Source of the DNA: Actinomycetes bacterium
GTDB lineage: Bacteria > Actinomycetota > Acidimicrobiia > Acidimicrobiales > JAAEMS01
Reading direction: 5' to 3'
Assembly (NCBI GenBank): GCA_024225275.1
Contig: JAAEMS010000070.1
Location: 1 to 40,975, forward strand
DNA length: 40,975 nt
The notes below the pieces were generated by a model, which was not told where the DNA came from, did not search any database, and worked only from the letters and a program-made list of their open reading frames with translations. Numbering within the stretch: the stretch's first letter is position 1; every line of letters begins with the position of its first letter. The position numbers were made by a program, and so were the translations under genes. Positions 1-8,323 of the stretch are shown here, piece after piece.

Positions 1-863
1 GCCCAGCTGTCGGCATCGGTCAGCCCCCCGACGAGGTGCTGCCGGCTCGGATCGGCCAGGGCCCAGAGCCCGAAGGCGCTGTCCACATGAACCCACCCGC
101 CGCGGGCCCGGGCCCACTCGATGATCTCGGGGAAGGGATCGAACGCTCCGGTGTTGACCTCACCGGCCTGGGCCGACACGACGACGGGCCCTTCGATGTC
201 GGGTAGCTCACCGGCGATCATCCGCCCCTGGTCGTCGGCGGGGACGACCACCACCCGATCACGACCCAATCCCACCAGACCGAGCGACTTGTAGACGGTT
301 GAGTGGGCCTTCTCCCCCACCACCACCGTCAGCTCGGGTGCCCCGAACAGGCCCTGGCTCTGAACGTCCCAGCCGGCCCGGGCCAATAGGTGGTCACGAG
401 CCGCGGCCAGAGCCGCGGCGTTGGCCATGGTGGCTCCGGTGACGAACGAGACCTGGGTCGTGGCGGCGAAGCCCAGCAGCTCGTTCAACCAGCACCGAAC
501 CACCCCGTGGAGGTGTTCGGCCACCGGCGACATCGCCGGCAGGGCGCCGTTCTGGTCCCAGGTCGAGACCAGCCACGCCGAAGCCAACGCGGCCGGAAGT
601 GTGGCTCCGTTGACGAAGCCGTAGTAGCGGGGTCCGGTGGTGGCCATGGTGGCCGGCGAGCCAACCTCGTCGAGCAGGGCGACCGTGGCCGCCGGGTCCG
701 ACGGCCCATCGGGAAGGGGTTCGTCGAACCGGTCGAGGCCCAGTATCGCCTCGGGGGTGGGGGCGACCGCCCGGTCATCGATCGAGGCCACATAGGCGGC
801 CGCCCGCCGGGCCACATCGTCGAGAAGCCCGATGACGGCTTCGGGCTGGGAGTCGAAGGTCAC
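1..863 (-). CDS. PLP-dependent group II decarboxylase family protein (3' end outside window)
   Basis: I translated this by hand because the stop codon lies off the left edge; about 287 codons are present. The GTG start overlaps the stop of the upstream nucleoside phosphorylase (GTGA), so the two are probably co-translated. The protein resembles aromatic/glutamate-type pyridoxal-phosphate decarboxylases of the aspartate aminotransferase fold: a helical N-terminal arm, then YYGFVNGATLPA, SFVTGATMANAAAL (cofactor phosphate region), EKAHSTVYKSLGLVG (the His that stacks on PLP), a central QAGEVNTGAFDP and GGWVHVDSAFG (the Asp that pairs with the pyridine nitrogen). The visible part ends in TDADSW, just before where the family has its PLP lysine, so that lysine cannot be checked. 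Substrate is unknown. Confidence 0.8.
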   Translation of the reverse strand, partial: MTFDSQPEAVIGLLDDVARRAAAYVASIDDRAVAPTPEAILGLDRFDEPLPDGPSDPAATVALLDEVGSPATMATTGPRYYGFVNGATLPAALASAWLVSTWDQNGALPAMSPVAEHLHGVVRCWLNELLGFAATTQVSFVTGATMANAAALAAARDHLLARAGWDVQSQGLFGAPELTVVVGEKAHSTVYKSLGLVGLGRDRVVVVPADDQGRMIAGELPDIEGPVVVSAQAGEVNTGAFDPFPEIIEWARARGGWVHVDSAFGLWALADPSRQHLVGGLTDADSW

Positions 864-1639
864 GACAGCAGCTCCAAGGCGGTGGACCACAGAATGTCGA
901 GGCCGGCGTGGGTCTCGTCGTGGAGCAAGGCAGGCTCCCAACCCTCGGCCAGCGAGTCGCTGATGGTGAACGCGGTGGCCAGGGCCACGCCCCGGTAGCG
1001 GGCCACCGAGAACAGGGCGGCGGCCTCCATCTCGACGCAGAGCACCCCGTCGTCGCGGTAGTGGGCTATCTCGGCGGGTGTCTCCCGGTACGGGGTGTCG
1101 ATGGTCCACGCTCCGCCCACCACTGGCTGGTGGCCGCCGGCCCGCAGCGCCGCGCCCAATTGGTCGGTGAGAGCCGAGTCGGGCCAGGCCCACCGCTCCG
1201 GCGGCAGGTAGTGGTGGGAGACTCCCTCGTCGCGCACGGCCCGGTCGCACAGCACCAGATCTCCGATGGCCAGGTCGGGCTGGAGCCCGCCGGCGGTCCC
1301 AATACTGAGGACGCGGGTGGCACCCAACGCGATGAGCTCTTCGAGGCGGGCCGCGGCGGCCGGAGCGCCAATACCGAACCCACCGACCACCCCCACCCGA
1401 CCGTCGGTGCGGTCCACCGAGTAGAGGTCACGCCAGACCCGGTTCGTCGGCTCGGAGTCGAGGATGCGGCCGAACAGGCCGCCGTCGTAGCAGAACACGA
1501 CTCCTTCCGGGACCGGACCGTCACCCAGCCGGCCGTGCTCTTGCAGGTATGCGACCAGATCCCCCGGACCGAACAAGGCCTCGTGGTCGTGCTTGTCGGC
1601 GTAGTTGGGGAACGTCACGGCGACAGTCTGCCCCCTCAC
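860..1639 (-). CDS. Nucleoside phosphorylase, uridine phosphorylase-like (PNP/UDP family)
   Basis: The 259-residue product belongs to the PNP_UDP_1 family, which cleaves nucleosides with phosphate to base and ribose 1-phosphate for salvage. It shows GVVGGFGIGAP, the phosphate-site region RVLSIGTAGGLQP, DLVLCDRAVRDEG, and the ribose/base-site signature CVEMEAAALF near residue 200. Length matches uridine phosphorylases (about 250). The start shown is GTG; a second in-frame GTG seven codons later (position 1618) sits about 13 nt after GAGGGGG and may be the true start. It lies 18 nt after der and overlaps the decarboxylase by 4 nt. Uridine versus purine preference cannot be read from the sequence. 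Confidence 0.85.
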   Translation of the reverse strand: MRGQTVAVTFPNYADKHDHEALFGPGDLVAYLQEHGRLGDGPVPEGVVFCYDGGLFGRILDSEPTNRVWRDLYSVDRTDGRVGVVGGFGIGAPAAAARLEELIALGATRVLSIGTAGGLQPDLAIGDLVLCDRAVRDEGVSHHYLPPERWAWPDSALTDQLGAALRAGGHQPVVGGAWTIDTPYRETPAEIAHYRDDGVLCVEMEAAALFSVARYRGVALATAFTISDSLAEGWEPALLHDETHAGLDILWSTALELLS

Positions 1640-1657
1640 CGCCGGCCGCGGGACCGG

Positions 1658-2986
1658 TCAACCCCGGCGGCGAACCCGCAGCTTGACCGGGGTGGTGCCC
1701 AGACCGAAGGCCTCACGGATCGACCGCTCCAGGTACCGCAGGTAGGTGCGGGGCAGTTCCTTGTTGGTGAACAGGGTGAACGTGGGCGGATCGGTGGCGC
1801 CCTGGGTGGCGTAGAGGACCCGACCACCACGGGGCGCGGGCTGGGCCTGCTGGGCCGCGGCCAGGACCTGGTTGACCCTCCGAGTGGGCACCCGGGTCTG
1901 GTACTCGTCGATGGCCCCGTTCAGGGCAGGCATGAGGCGCTGTACACCCCGACCGGTCAGGGCACTGAGCCGGAGCACGGGACTCTCACCCAGGAAGTGG
2001 AGCTTGCGCTTCACCTGGAACTCGACGTCGGCCCGATGGTCGGCGCTCATGGTCTCCCACTTGTTGAGCACGACTACGACCGGGCAGCCGGCCCCGTCAA
2101 CCCGCTCGGCGAGCCTCTGGTCCTGGCCGGTGACCCCTTCGCTGGCGTCCACGATCAGCAGGGCGACATCGGCCTGGTCGACGGCGCTCAGGGCCCGCAG
2201 CATCGAGTAGTACTCGGTGTCCTCGTCGATCCGACCCTTGCGACGCATACCGGCGGTGTCGATGAAACGAACGGGGCCGTCGTCGGTCTCGACCACGGTG
2301 TCGACGGTGTCACGGGTGGTTCCGGGCATGTCGTGCACGACCGAGCGGTCGTCGCCGATGAGACGGTTGAACAGGGTGGACTTGCCCACGTTGGGGCGCC
2401 CCACGAGCGCCACCGAGAAGATGCGTTCACCCTCCTCGACGATCATGTCGTCGTCATCGATCTCGGGGAACAGTTCGATGGCCCGATCGAGCATGTCGGC
2501 GCTACCGGTGCCATGGATGGCGCTGATCGGGTACGGCTCACCCAGACCGAGCTGCATGAACTCCCAGATGCCCGGCTCGCGCCTCACGTCATCGACCTTG
2601 TTGACCGCCAGCAGGACCGGCCGCTCAGCCTTGCGCAACCATTCGGCGACCGAGGCGTCCTCTTGGGTCAGCCCCACCGCCACGTCGGCGACCAGGATCA
2701 CCACGTCGGCGTCCTGGACCGCTTTCTCGGCCTGGCGACTGACCTTCTCGTCGAGCTCGGAGCCGCCGGGCAGCCAACCACCGGTGTCGATGAGGGTGAA
2801 CTCGGTGCCCTGCCACTCGGCGTCGACGGCTTTGCGGTCGCGGGTCACGCCCGGCGTCTCCTCGACAATTGCCTCGCGGCGCCCGAGGATGCGGTTGACC
2901 AAGGTGGACTTTCCCACGTTGGGGCGACCGACGATGACGACGACCGGTTTGGGTTCGGAGGATTCGGTGTTGGTGGGCGGGGTCAC
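1658..2986 (-). CDS. der: Ribosome biogenesis GTPase Der (EngA)
   Basis: The 442-residue protein has the double-GTPase layout unique to Der. The first G domain starts with GRPNVGKST near residue 20, followed by DTGGW and NKVD. The second has GRPNVGKST near residue 200, then DTAGM and NKWE. A C-terminal KH-like domain ends in a basic tail (LRVRRRG). Der acts in late assembly of the 50S subunit. The GTG start overlaps the stop of the DUF512 gene by 4 nt (GTGA). Length and motifs are normal for the family, and I see no defect. Confidence 0.97.
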   Translation of the reverse strand: MTPPTNTESSEPKPVVVIVGRPNVGKSTLVNRILGRREAIVEETPGVTRDRKAVDAEWQGTEFTLIDTGGWLPGGSELDEKVSRQAEKAVQDADVVILVADVAVGLTQEDASVAEWLRKAERPVLLAVNKVDDVRREPGIWEFMQLGLGEPYPISAIHGTGSADMLDRAIELFPEIDDDDMIVEEGERIFSVALVGRPNVGKSTLFNRLIGDDRSVVHDMPGTTRDTVDTVVETDDGPVRFIDTAGMRRKGRIDEDTEYYSMLRALSAVDQADVALLIVDASEGVTGQDQRLAERVDGAGCPVVVVLNKWETMSADHRADVEFQVKRKLHFLGESPVLRLSALTGRGVQRLMPALNGAIDEYQTRVPTRRVNQVLAAAQQAQPAPRGGRVLYATQGATDPPTFTLFTNKELPRTYLRYLERSIREAFGLGTTPVKLRVRRRG

Positions 2987-4371
2987 GACGCCACCATCTG
3001 ATCGGTGGTGGCCGGAACCAGGATCTGACGTAGGGCAATGCCGTCGGTGGCCACCACCTCAACCGGGCGGGGCAGGTCATCAGGGCTGGTGCCGTCGAGG
3101 AACCGGCCGCTCGACAGGCAGACGTCGGGCAGGAGGTACCGGTGGCCGTCGGGCTGGGCCGTGAGCACGCGGGCGAGGTCCTCTCCCACCAACAGGCCGG
3201 TGACACCGACGTTGCCGCCGAAGAACCGGTTCGTTACCTCGATGACCCGAACGTCGTCGCGACTCAGATTGCCGACCAGGGGCCCCAGAATCTGGGCGCC
3301 GAGCGATCCGGTCAGGATCCCGATGGGGGCGTCGCGTCTCCCCCCGACCCGGACCGGAGTGGACCCCGGGGTGGGGGGGGTGCGGTAGCCCGTGGCCGGC
3401 GCTCCGTCCACCCACGCGAAAAAGCCGGCCCGGGGTCCGCTGGGCTCGGTGAGCTCACCGGTGAACTCGAGTTCGAAGGTGCGGGCCATCCCGATGCCGT
3501 CCTCGTGCATGGGAAAGCCCTCGTAGGTCTCCGGCCGCGGGAAGGGGAGGTTGGCCTGCAGGTAATACTCGTCGGCCGCGAAGACCAGACGGCGGCCGGT
3601 CACCGACAGGAAGCGCTCCTGCCAACGGTGGACCACCCCAACGACGGTGGCGGCCTCTTCGACGGTGTGGGCACGCATACGGGCCCCATTGGAGTGGTCG
3701 CTGATACCCAGGGGCACCACGGCCAGCGAGGCGAGCTCGGGGTACTGGTCGAAGACACCGGCCAGAGTGTCGTCGAGCACGTCGCCGTCGTTCAGCCCGG
3801 GGCACACCACCACCTGACCGTGGACCTCGACCCCGTGATCGAGCAGGGCCCGCATCCAGCGCAGGCTGGTGGCCCCCCGCCGGTTGCCCAGCAAGTCGGA
3901 GCGCACGTCGGGGTCGGTGGCGTGGATGCTGACGTAGAGGGGGGACAGGTTCTCGGTGATGACCCGCTCGAGATCGGCCTCGGTGAACCGGGTGAGGGTG
4001 GTGAAGTTCCCGTACAGGAAGCTCAGCCGGTAGTCGTCGTCTCTCAGGTACAGGCTCTTGCGCATGCCGGGTGGCAGTTGGTGGATGAAGCAGAACTCGC
4101 AGTGGTTGTCGCAGGTGCGGACCTGGTCGAACAGGGCCGAGTCGACCTCGATGCCCAGCGGCTCGCCGGCCGGCTTGGGAACCTCGAGGTCTTGGGTGAG
4201 ACCACCACGGATCAGATCGAGGACGGGGTCGGCGTCGTCGACCAGGAGCTGGTACTGGATGACGTCGCGGGGCACGATCCCATTGATCGAAACCACTTCG
4301 TCACCCACGGCCACACCGGCACGCGCCGCGGCCGAACCGGGCGCGACAGCGACAACGACGGGAGCAGGCAC
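2983..4371 (-). CDS. DUF512 family protein with N-terminal PDZ and radical-SAM-like Fe-S motif
   Basis: The 462-residue product opens with a PDZ-like segment (SAAARAGVAVGDEVVSING, residues 13-31), followed by a cluster motif CDNHCEFC near residues 88-95, the CxxxCxxC spacing of radical-SAM enzymes. RLSFLYGNFTTLTRF, YVSIHATDPDVR and GLNDGDVLDDTL follow. The C-terminal half is the DUF512 domain, with DEYYLQANLPFP and RFFGGNVGVTGLL. The biochemical role is not established. The gene starts at GTG with a TAGCCT box 6 nt upstream and no SD, so it probably heads the unit DUF512-der-phosphorylase-decarboxylase. The 4-nt overlap with der hints at a link to ribosome assembly, but that is inference. Confidence 0.9.
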   Translation of the reverse strand: MPAPVVVAVAPGSAAARAGVAVGDEVVSINGIVPRDVIQYQLLVDDADPVLDLIRGGLTQDLEVPKPAGEPLGIEVDSALFDQVRTCDNHCEFCFIHQLPPGMRKSLYLRDDDYRLSFLYGNFTTLTRFTEADLERVITENLSPLYVSIHATDPDVRSDLLGNRRGATSLRWMRALLDHGVEVHGQVVVCPGLNDGDVLDDTLAGVFDQYPELASLAVVPLGISDHSNGARMRAHTVEEAATVVGVVHRWQERFLSVTGRRLVFAADEYYLQANLPFPRPETYEGFPMHEDGIGMARTFELEFTGELTEPSGPRAGFFAWVDGAPATGYRTPPTPGSTPVRVGGRRDAPIGILTGSLGAQILGPLVGNLSRDDVRVIEVTNRFFGGNVGVTGLLVGEDLARVLTAQPDGHRYLLPDVCLSSGRFLDGTSPDDLPRPVEVVATDGIALRQILVPATTDQMVAS

Positions 4372-4377
4372 CCGTCC

Positions 4378-4383
4378 AGGCTA
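4378..4383 (-). promoter_or_regulatory. -10 box (TAGCCT) for the DUF512-der unit, leaderless type
   Basis: On the minus strand TAGCCT lies 6 nt before the GTG of the DUF512 gene, and no SD is present. A start of transcription at or next to the GTG is likely. No convincing -35 box was found. Confidence 0.45.
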
Positions 4384-4455
4384 GGGGACCCAAGGCCAAG
4401 CGAGACCGTGGCCCGAGCGGCCCAACGAGCGGGAAGCACCGTGCGATGGTGGCGA

Positions 4456-4461
4456 TACCGT
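4456..4461 (+). promoter_or_regulatory. -10 box (TACCGT) for ispH, leaderless type
   Basis: TACCGT ends 8 nt before the ATG chosen for ispH, and no SD precedes that ATG. It is one of several similar boxes in the window. No clear -35 element is visible. Confidence 0.35.
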
Positions 4462-4469
4462 GGTCGGCC

Positions 4470-5498
4470 ATGGACGTCGACCGGGTGCTGTTGTGCGCGC
4501 CGCGCGGGTTCTGTGCCGGGGTCGAGATGGCCATCAAGGCTCTGGCCTGGCTGGTCCGCACGTTCGAGCCACCGGTCTACTGCTACCACGAGATCGTGCA
4601 CAACCAGCTGGTGGTGCGCCGCTTCGAGGACCTGGGCGTCGTGTTCGTCGACGATATCGACGAGGTTCCTGCCGGTTCGCCCATCATGCTCAGCGCCCAT
4701 GGCTCGGCCCCCGAGGTCGTCACCGCGGCCGAGGCCTCCGATGGCTACGTGGTCGACGCCGTCTGCCCTCTGGTCACCAAGGTTCACCACGAGGTGAAGG
4801 TCAGGGCCGGCCGCGGCTACCAGATCGTGTACGTGGGACACGAGGGACACGAGGAAGCGGTGGGCACCATGGCGGTCGCCCCCAACTCGATCCACCGGGT
4901 CGAATCGGTTCCCGAGGTCGACGCGCTCCCCTCGTTCGAGACCCCCGTCGCCCTCCTGGCCCAGACCACCCTGTCCCACCGCGATTGGGAGGGTGTGCTC
5001 GAGGCCACCGGGGCCCGCTTCCCCGAGCTGTGGGTTCCGGGCCGCTCCGACCTCTGCTTCGCCACCACCAACCGTCAGGGAGCGCTCATACAGGTGGCCG
5101 GTGACTGTGATGCCGTGGTGGTCATCGGATCGGCCAACTCCAGCAACACCCGGGCCCTGGAACGGCTCGCCATCGAGGCCGGCTGTCCGCGGGTGTTCCG
5201 GGTGAACTCAGCCGAAGAGCTACCGGCGGACCTCACCGGCACGGTGGGCGTCACCGCGGGGGCGTCGGCTCCCGAGGAGCTGGTCGAGCAGGTGATCGCC
5301 CGGCTCGACCCCAGCCAGGGCTCCACCGAGGTCCGTATCACCGACGAGAACGAGTATTTTCCTCCCCCCCGGGCACTGCGCGACCTGCTGGGGGCCATCG
5401 ACGGCTGCCTACACGCCGGCCTCGGCGGCTCGACGGCCGGCGGTCCGTCCCTCGATGACCGCGACATCGGCGCCAGCGACGTCCTGGCCGACCTCTGA
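4470..5498 (+). CDS. ispH: 4-hydroxy-3-methylbut-2-enyl diphosphate reductase IspH (LytB)
   Basis: The 342-residue enzyme makes the last step of the MEP isoprenoid pathway, reducing HMBPP to IPP and DMAPP on a [4Fe-4S] cluster. The three cluster cysteines are visible: C15 in PRGFCAGV, C99 in DAVCPLVTK and C196 in SDLCFATTNRQ. Other family motifs are YHEIVHN, LSAHGSAP, GHEGHEEAVGT, AQTTLSHRDW and GSANSSNT. I chose ATG 4470 because family homology begins at MDVDRVLLCAPRGFC; an in-frame ATG at 4446 adds eight unlikely residues. It stands alone, divergent from DUF512 and convergent with the acyltransferase (11 nt between stops). Confidence 0.96.
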   Translation: MDVDRVLLCAPRGFCAGVEMAIKALAWLVRTFEPPVYCYHEIVHNQLVVRRFEDLGVVFVDDIDEVPAGSPIMLSAHGSAPEVVTAAEASDGYVVDAVCPLVTKVHHEVKVRAGRGYQIVYVGHEGHEEAVGTMAVAPNSIHRVESVPEVDALPSFETPVALLAQTTLSHRDWEGVLEATGARFPELWVPGRSDLCFATTNRQGALIQVAGDCDAVVVIGSANSSNTRALERLAIEAGCPRVFRVNSAEELPADLTGTVGVTAGASAPEELVEQVIARLDPSQGSTEVRITDENEYFPPPRALRDLLGAIDGCLHAGLGGSTAGGPSLDDRDIGASDVLADL

Positions 5499-5509
5499 CC
5501 CTCGGCGGT

Positions 5510-6202
5510 TCAGACTCCGGCGCGGATTTGGGCCTCGTCGAAGAGGTCTTGGAGGGTCTCGTGAAGCTCGGCGGTGAGGGCCCGGATCTGGCTGCGTTTG
5601 ACCCTCTCGCCCTGACCCCGAGGAGGCGGGTGGATGGGTTCGCCCACCAACATCACCAGCCTGCTGGGCCGGATCCATTTCGACCCGCGGGGCATGGCCC
5701 GTTCGGTACCGCCCAGTCCCACCGGCACGATCGGCGCCCCGCTCCGGCAGGCCAGGAAGGCGGCCCCGTCCTTGAGGGGCTGGATCAACGGGCCCTCCTG
5801 GCGCAGTCCTTCGGGGAACACCACCAGCGGCTCACCCCGGCCCAGGACCTCTTGGCACACTCGCAGGGCCTCACGGTCGGCCGCGTCGCGGTTGACCGGA
5901 AAGCCACCCAGGGAGGTGAGGAACCAGGCTCCGAAGGCCCCGGCCTCCCACAGGGAGTGCTTACCCATGTAGCGGAGACGTCGGCGGCTGACAGCACACA
6001 GCACGACGGTGTCCAGGTTCGAGCGGTGTCCACCCGGGGCCACGATGAATGGCCCGTCGGTGGGGATCCGGTCGCCGTTCACCACCGGCATGCGCCAGAA
6101 GAGCTTCGTCCAGCCGGTGATCAGGGTGCGGGCGAGGTCGTAGAAGGCCTTCGAGGCCGTGGACATGGCGCCGTGGGCGTCGCGACCGCGAATGTCAGGC
6201 AC
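5510..6202 (-). CDS. 1-acyl-sn-glycerol-3-phosphate acyltransferase (PlsC family)
   Basis: The product, about 230 residues, carries the acyltransferase HX4D motif (HRSNLD, catalytic His and Asp), GGFPVNRD, and the substrate-phosphate motif FPEGLR. It would transfer a fatty acyl group to lysophosphatidic acid or a similar acceptor at the membrane. I chose GTG 6202, which has GGGGGG 8 nt upstream and overlaps cmk by 8 nt. A TTG at 6235 and an ATG at 6166 are alternatives. It is the last gene of the minus-strand unit that begins at scpA. The exact acceptor lipid is not certain. Confidence 0.88.
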   Translation of the reverse strand: MPDIRGRDAHGAMSTASKAFYDLARTLITGWTKLFWRMPVVNGDRIPTDGPFIVAPGGHRSNLDTVVLCAVSRRRLRYMGKHSLWEAGAFGAWFLTSLGGFPVNRDAADREALRVCQEVLGRGEPLVVFPEGLRQEGPLIQPLKDGAAFLACRSGAPIVPVGLGGTERAMPRGSKWIRPSRLVMLVGEPIHPPPRGQGERVKRSQIRALTAELHETLQDLFDEAQIRAGV

Positions 6203-6845
6203 GAGGATTGCCCCCCGGTAGTTGGTCAAGGACAAGCTCTACCAATTCGTCGACCGAATGGTGGCTGGTGTCGACCTCGAGGGCCCCGTCGGCCATCCGG
6301 AGAGGATCGTGGCGGCGGGTGGAGTCGGCCTGGTCGCGGCGGGCCAGGTCAGAGGCGACCTCTGCGTGGTCGACTCGGGCTTCGTCGGCCGCCCGGCGGG
6401 CCGCTCGGACGGCTTCGTCGGCCACCAGGTAGATCTTCAGATCAGCGTCGGGGCACACCACCGTGCCGATGTCGCGCCCTTCGACCACCCCTCCCCGACG
6501 TTCGGCCACCCAGGCCCGCTGCCGGGCCACCAGCTCGGCCCGCACTCCAGGATGGGCGGCCACTGCACTGACCGCAGCGGTCACCTCAGGACCCCGGATG
6601 GCTTCGGTGGCGTCGTCGCCATCGACGAAGACCTGGGCCCCGACGTGAATGATGACTCGTTGGGCCAGTTCGGTGACCGCTTCGCCGTTTGTCGGGTCGA
6701 CGCCGGCCTCGAGCACCGCGTGAGTGACAGCTCGGTACATGGCCCCGGTGTCTAGGTGATCGAGGCCGAGGTGACCGGCCAGGGCCTTGGACAGAGTGGA
6801 CTTGCCCACGCCCGAACCACCGTCGATGGCAACCACAACGCCCAT
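6195..6845 (-). CDS. cmk: Cytidylate kinase Cmk
   Basis: The 216-residue protein phosphorylates CMP and dCMP with ATP. It has the P-loop GGSGVGKST at residues 9-17, HLDTGAMYRAVT for the nucleotide-binding site, EGRDIGTVVCPDADLK, and the lid region ARRDQADSTR. Length and motif order match bacterial Cmk. Its ATG shares one base with the tyrA stop (TGATG), a sign of translational coupling. The neighbouring rluB and scp genes are the usual actinobacterial context; der is nearby, but the plsC and ispH genes intervene. Confidence 0.96.
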   Translation of the reverse strand: MGVVVAIDGGSGVGKSTLSKALAGHLGLDHLDTGAMYRAVTHAVLEAGVDPTNGEAVTELAQRVIIHVGAQVFVDGDDATEAIRGPEVTAAVSAVAAHPGVRAELVARQRAWVAERRGGVVEGRDIGTVVCPDADLKIYLVADEAVRAARRAADEARVDHAEVASDLARRDQADSTRRHDPLRMADGALEVDTSHHSVDELVELVLDQLPGGNPRA

Positions 6846-7915
6846 CAGGGCTCTCCGGCGTCGAGGGCCCGCAGGCTGGGCCGGTAGCCCTGGGCCATGA
6901 GGCCGCCCTGCAGCCGCTCGGCCACCGCGGTGTCGACGATGACGTGGACGATGCCGCGTCGGCCCTCGGCCGAGTGGGTGATCTCGAAGTCGTAGATGTT
7001 GACATCGAGTTCGGCGGCCAGGGTTGTGATGTCACGCAGCTCGCCGGGACGATCGAACACCGGCACCTGGACCTCGGTCAGCTTGCCCGGATGGACGGCC
7101 CGTACCGGCAGGTTCCGCCGGGCGATCCGAGCCCGTTCGAGGACCTCGAGCAGACCATCGCGGTCACCGGCGACCACGGTGGATCGCAGCTGGCCCAGCT
7201 GGGCCAACAGGGTGTCGAGCACTTCGACGATGGCGACCCTGTTCTCGGCGCAGATGTCGGGCCAGATGTCGGGGCGGCCGGCGGAGATGCGGGTCATGTC
7301 GCGGAAGCCGCCGGCGGCCAGCCTCAGCAGGGCCCGGTGCTCGAATGACCGATCTGAGGCGACACCCATGAGGGTGGCGGCAGTCAGGTGGGGCACGTGG
7401 GAGACCACGGCTACCAGCTCGTCGTGACGCTTCGGTTCGAGGGCCACGATCTCAGCCCCCAGGCTGGCCACGATCGCGCGGACGGCGGCGTAGGCCGAGT
7501 CGTCGGTGGACTGGCTGGGGCACAGCACCCAGGTGGCGCCGTCGAAGAGGCCCTCGACCGCGCCCTCGATGCCGTCCTGCTCGGAGCCCGCCATGGGATG
7601 ACCGGGCACGAACCGCCCGTCAGTCACCGCGGTGGCAACGGTGGCCTTCACGCTGCCCACGTCGGTGACGACACCCTGGGTGATCTCCAGGGCCCGATGT
7701 ACGGCACCGGGAATGGCACCCACGGGAGTGGCCACCACGGTCAGCTCGGCGTCGGGGTCCTGGCCGATGACATCGGCCGCCCCCAGGTCGACGGCCCGTT
7801 TGGCGACCTCGGGATCGTGGTCGACGGCACTCACGTGCCAGCCCTGATCCCGCAAGGCGATGCCCACCGATCCCCCGATCAGTCCGGTTCCGATGATCAT
7901 GGCCCGCCGGGTCAT
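6845..7915 (-). CDS. tyrA: Prephenate dehydrogenase with C-terminal ACT domain
   Basis: The 356-residue enzyme converts prephenate to 4-hydroxyphenylpyruvate with NAD(P)+. The Rossmann motif GTGLIGGSVG lies at residues 9-18. DVGSVKATV and the catalytic region PGHPMAGSEQDG follow, then VVSHVPHLTAA. The last ~75 residues (PVFDRPGELRDIT to the end) form an ACT domain, which suggests feedback control by an aromatic amino acid, probably tyrosine. The ATG at 7915 overlaps the aroH stop by 4 nt (ATGA). The open frame continues upstream, but that part reads as an aroH shadow. Confidence 0.94.
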   Translation of the reverse strand: MTRRAMIIGTGLIGGSVGIALRDQGWHVSAVDHDPEVAKRAVDLGAADVIGQDPDAELTVVATPVGAIPGAVHRALEITQGVVTDVGSVKATVATAVTDGRFVPGHPMAGSEQDGIEGAVEGLFDGATWVLCPSQSTDDSAYAAVRAIVASLGAEIVALEPKRHDELVAVVSHVPHLTAATLMGVASDRSFEHRALLRLAAGGFRDMTRISAGRPDIWPDICAENRVAIVEVLDTLLAQLGQLRSTVVAGDRDGLLEVLERARIARRNLPVRAVHPGKLTEVQVPVFDRPGELRDITTLAAELDVNIYDFEITHSAEGRRGIVHVIVDTAVAERLQGGLMAQGYRPSLRALDAGEP

Positions 7916-8322
7916 AGACGGCCCTCCTCGCCGGCGTCGATGGCGGACCCGATCAGGTCCGGACGCAGCACCAGAGCCCCACCCCGGTAGACGTGCTGGA
8001 TCTCGCTGCGGGTCCGATCGGACTCGAGGTGCATCATGATCCGCACGCACCGCTCCAGGGAACCTTCGATGGCCAGCTCGCGGGCGCACATGACTGGCAC
8101 ATCGGCCGGCAGGAAGGTGCGGGCCGCGGCCGCCGGGAAGTGTTGGTCGAGATCGCCGGTGGCGGTGAACAGCGCCGAGATGATGTCGTCGCCCGAGCAG
8201 TCGTTGCGCTCGAGCATCAGCTCGAGGAGCTCGACGACCTTGCCTTCCATCTCCTCACGGGTGTCACCATCGATGGTGGTAGCGCCGCGTACGGCCCGAA
8301 CTCCCCTGGACATCCGGGGCAT
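7912..8322 (-). CDS. aroH: Chorismate mutase, AroH type
   Basis: The 136-residue protein aligns by eye with Bacillus subtilis AroH (127 residues): RAVRGATTID near the N-terminus, LFTATGDLDQHFPA, PVMCARELAIEGSL, CVRIMMHLESD, and HVYRGGALVLRPDL near the C-terminus. It converts chorismate to prephenate, the substrate of the next gene, so aroH-tyrA forms a two-step module. ATG 8322 begins one base after the rluB stop; a second ATG three codons on (8313) is possible. Confidence 0.94.
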   Translation of the reverse strand: MPRMSRGVRAVRGATTIDGDTREEMEGKVVELLELMLERNDCSGDDIISALFTATGDLDQHFPAAAARTFLPADVPVMCARELAIEGSLERCVRIMMHLESDRTRSEIQHVYRGGALVLRPDLIGSAIDAGEEGRL

Positions 8323-8323
8323 G

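Noticed and set aside
908..3001. Long plus-strand ORF (697 codons) opposite der and the phosphorylase
   Set aside because: High-GC shadow: it has no recognisable domain, while the opposite strand encodes two complete well-known enzymes.
4446..4469. Upstream ATG for ispH
   Set aside because: The added residues do not fit the family, and a -10 box overlaps this stretch.
3142..4797. Plus-strand ORF opposite the DUF512 gene
   Set aside because: Its product is low-complexity and antisense to a clear DUF512 protein; it also runs into ispH in another frame.
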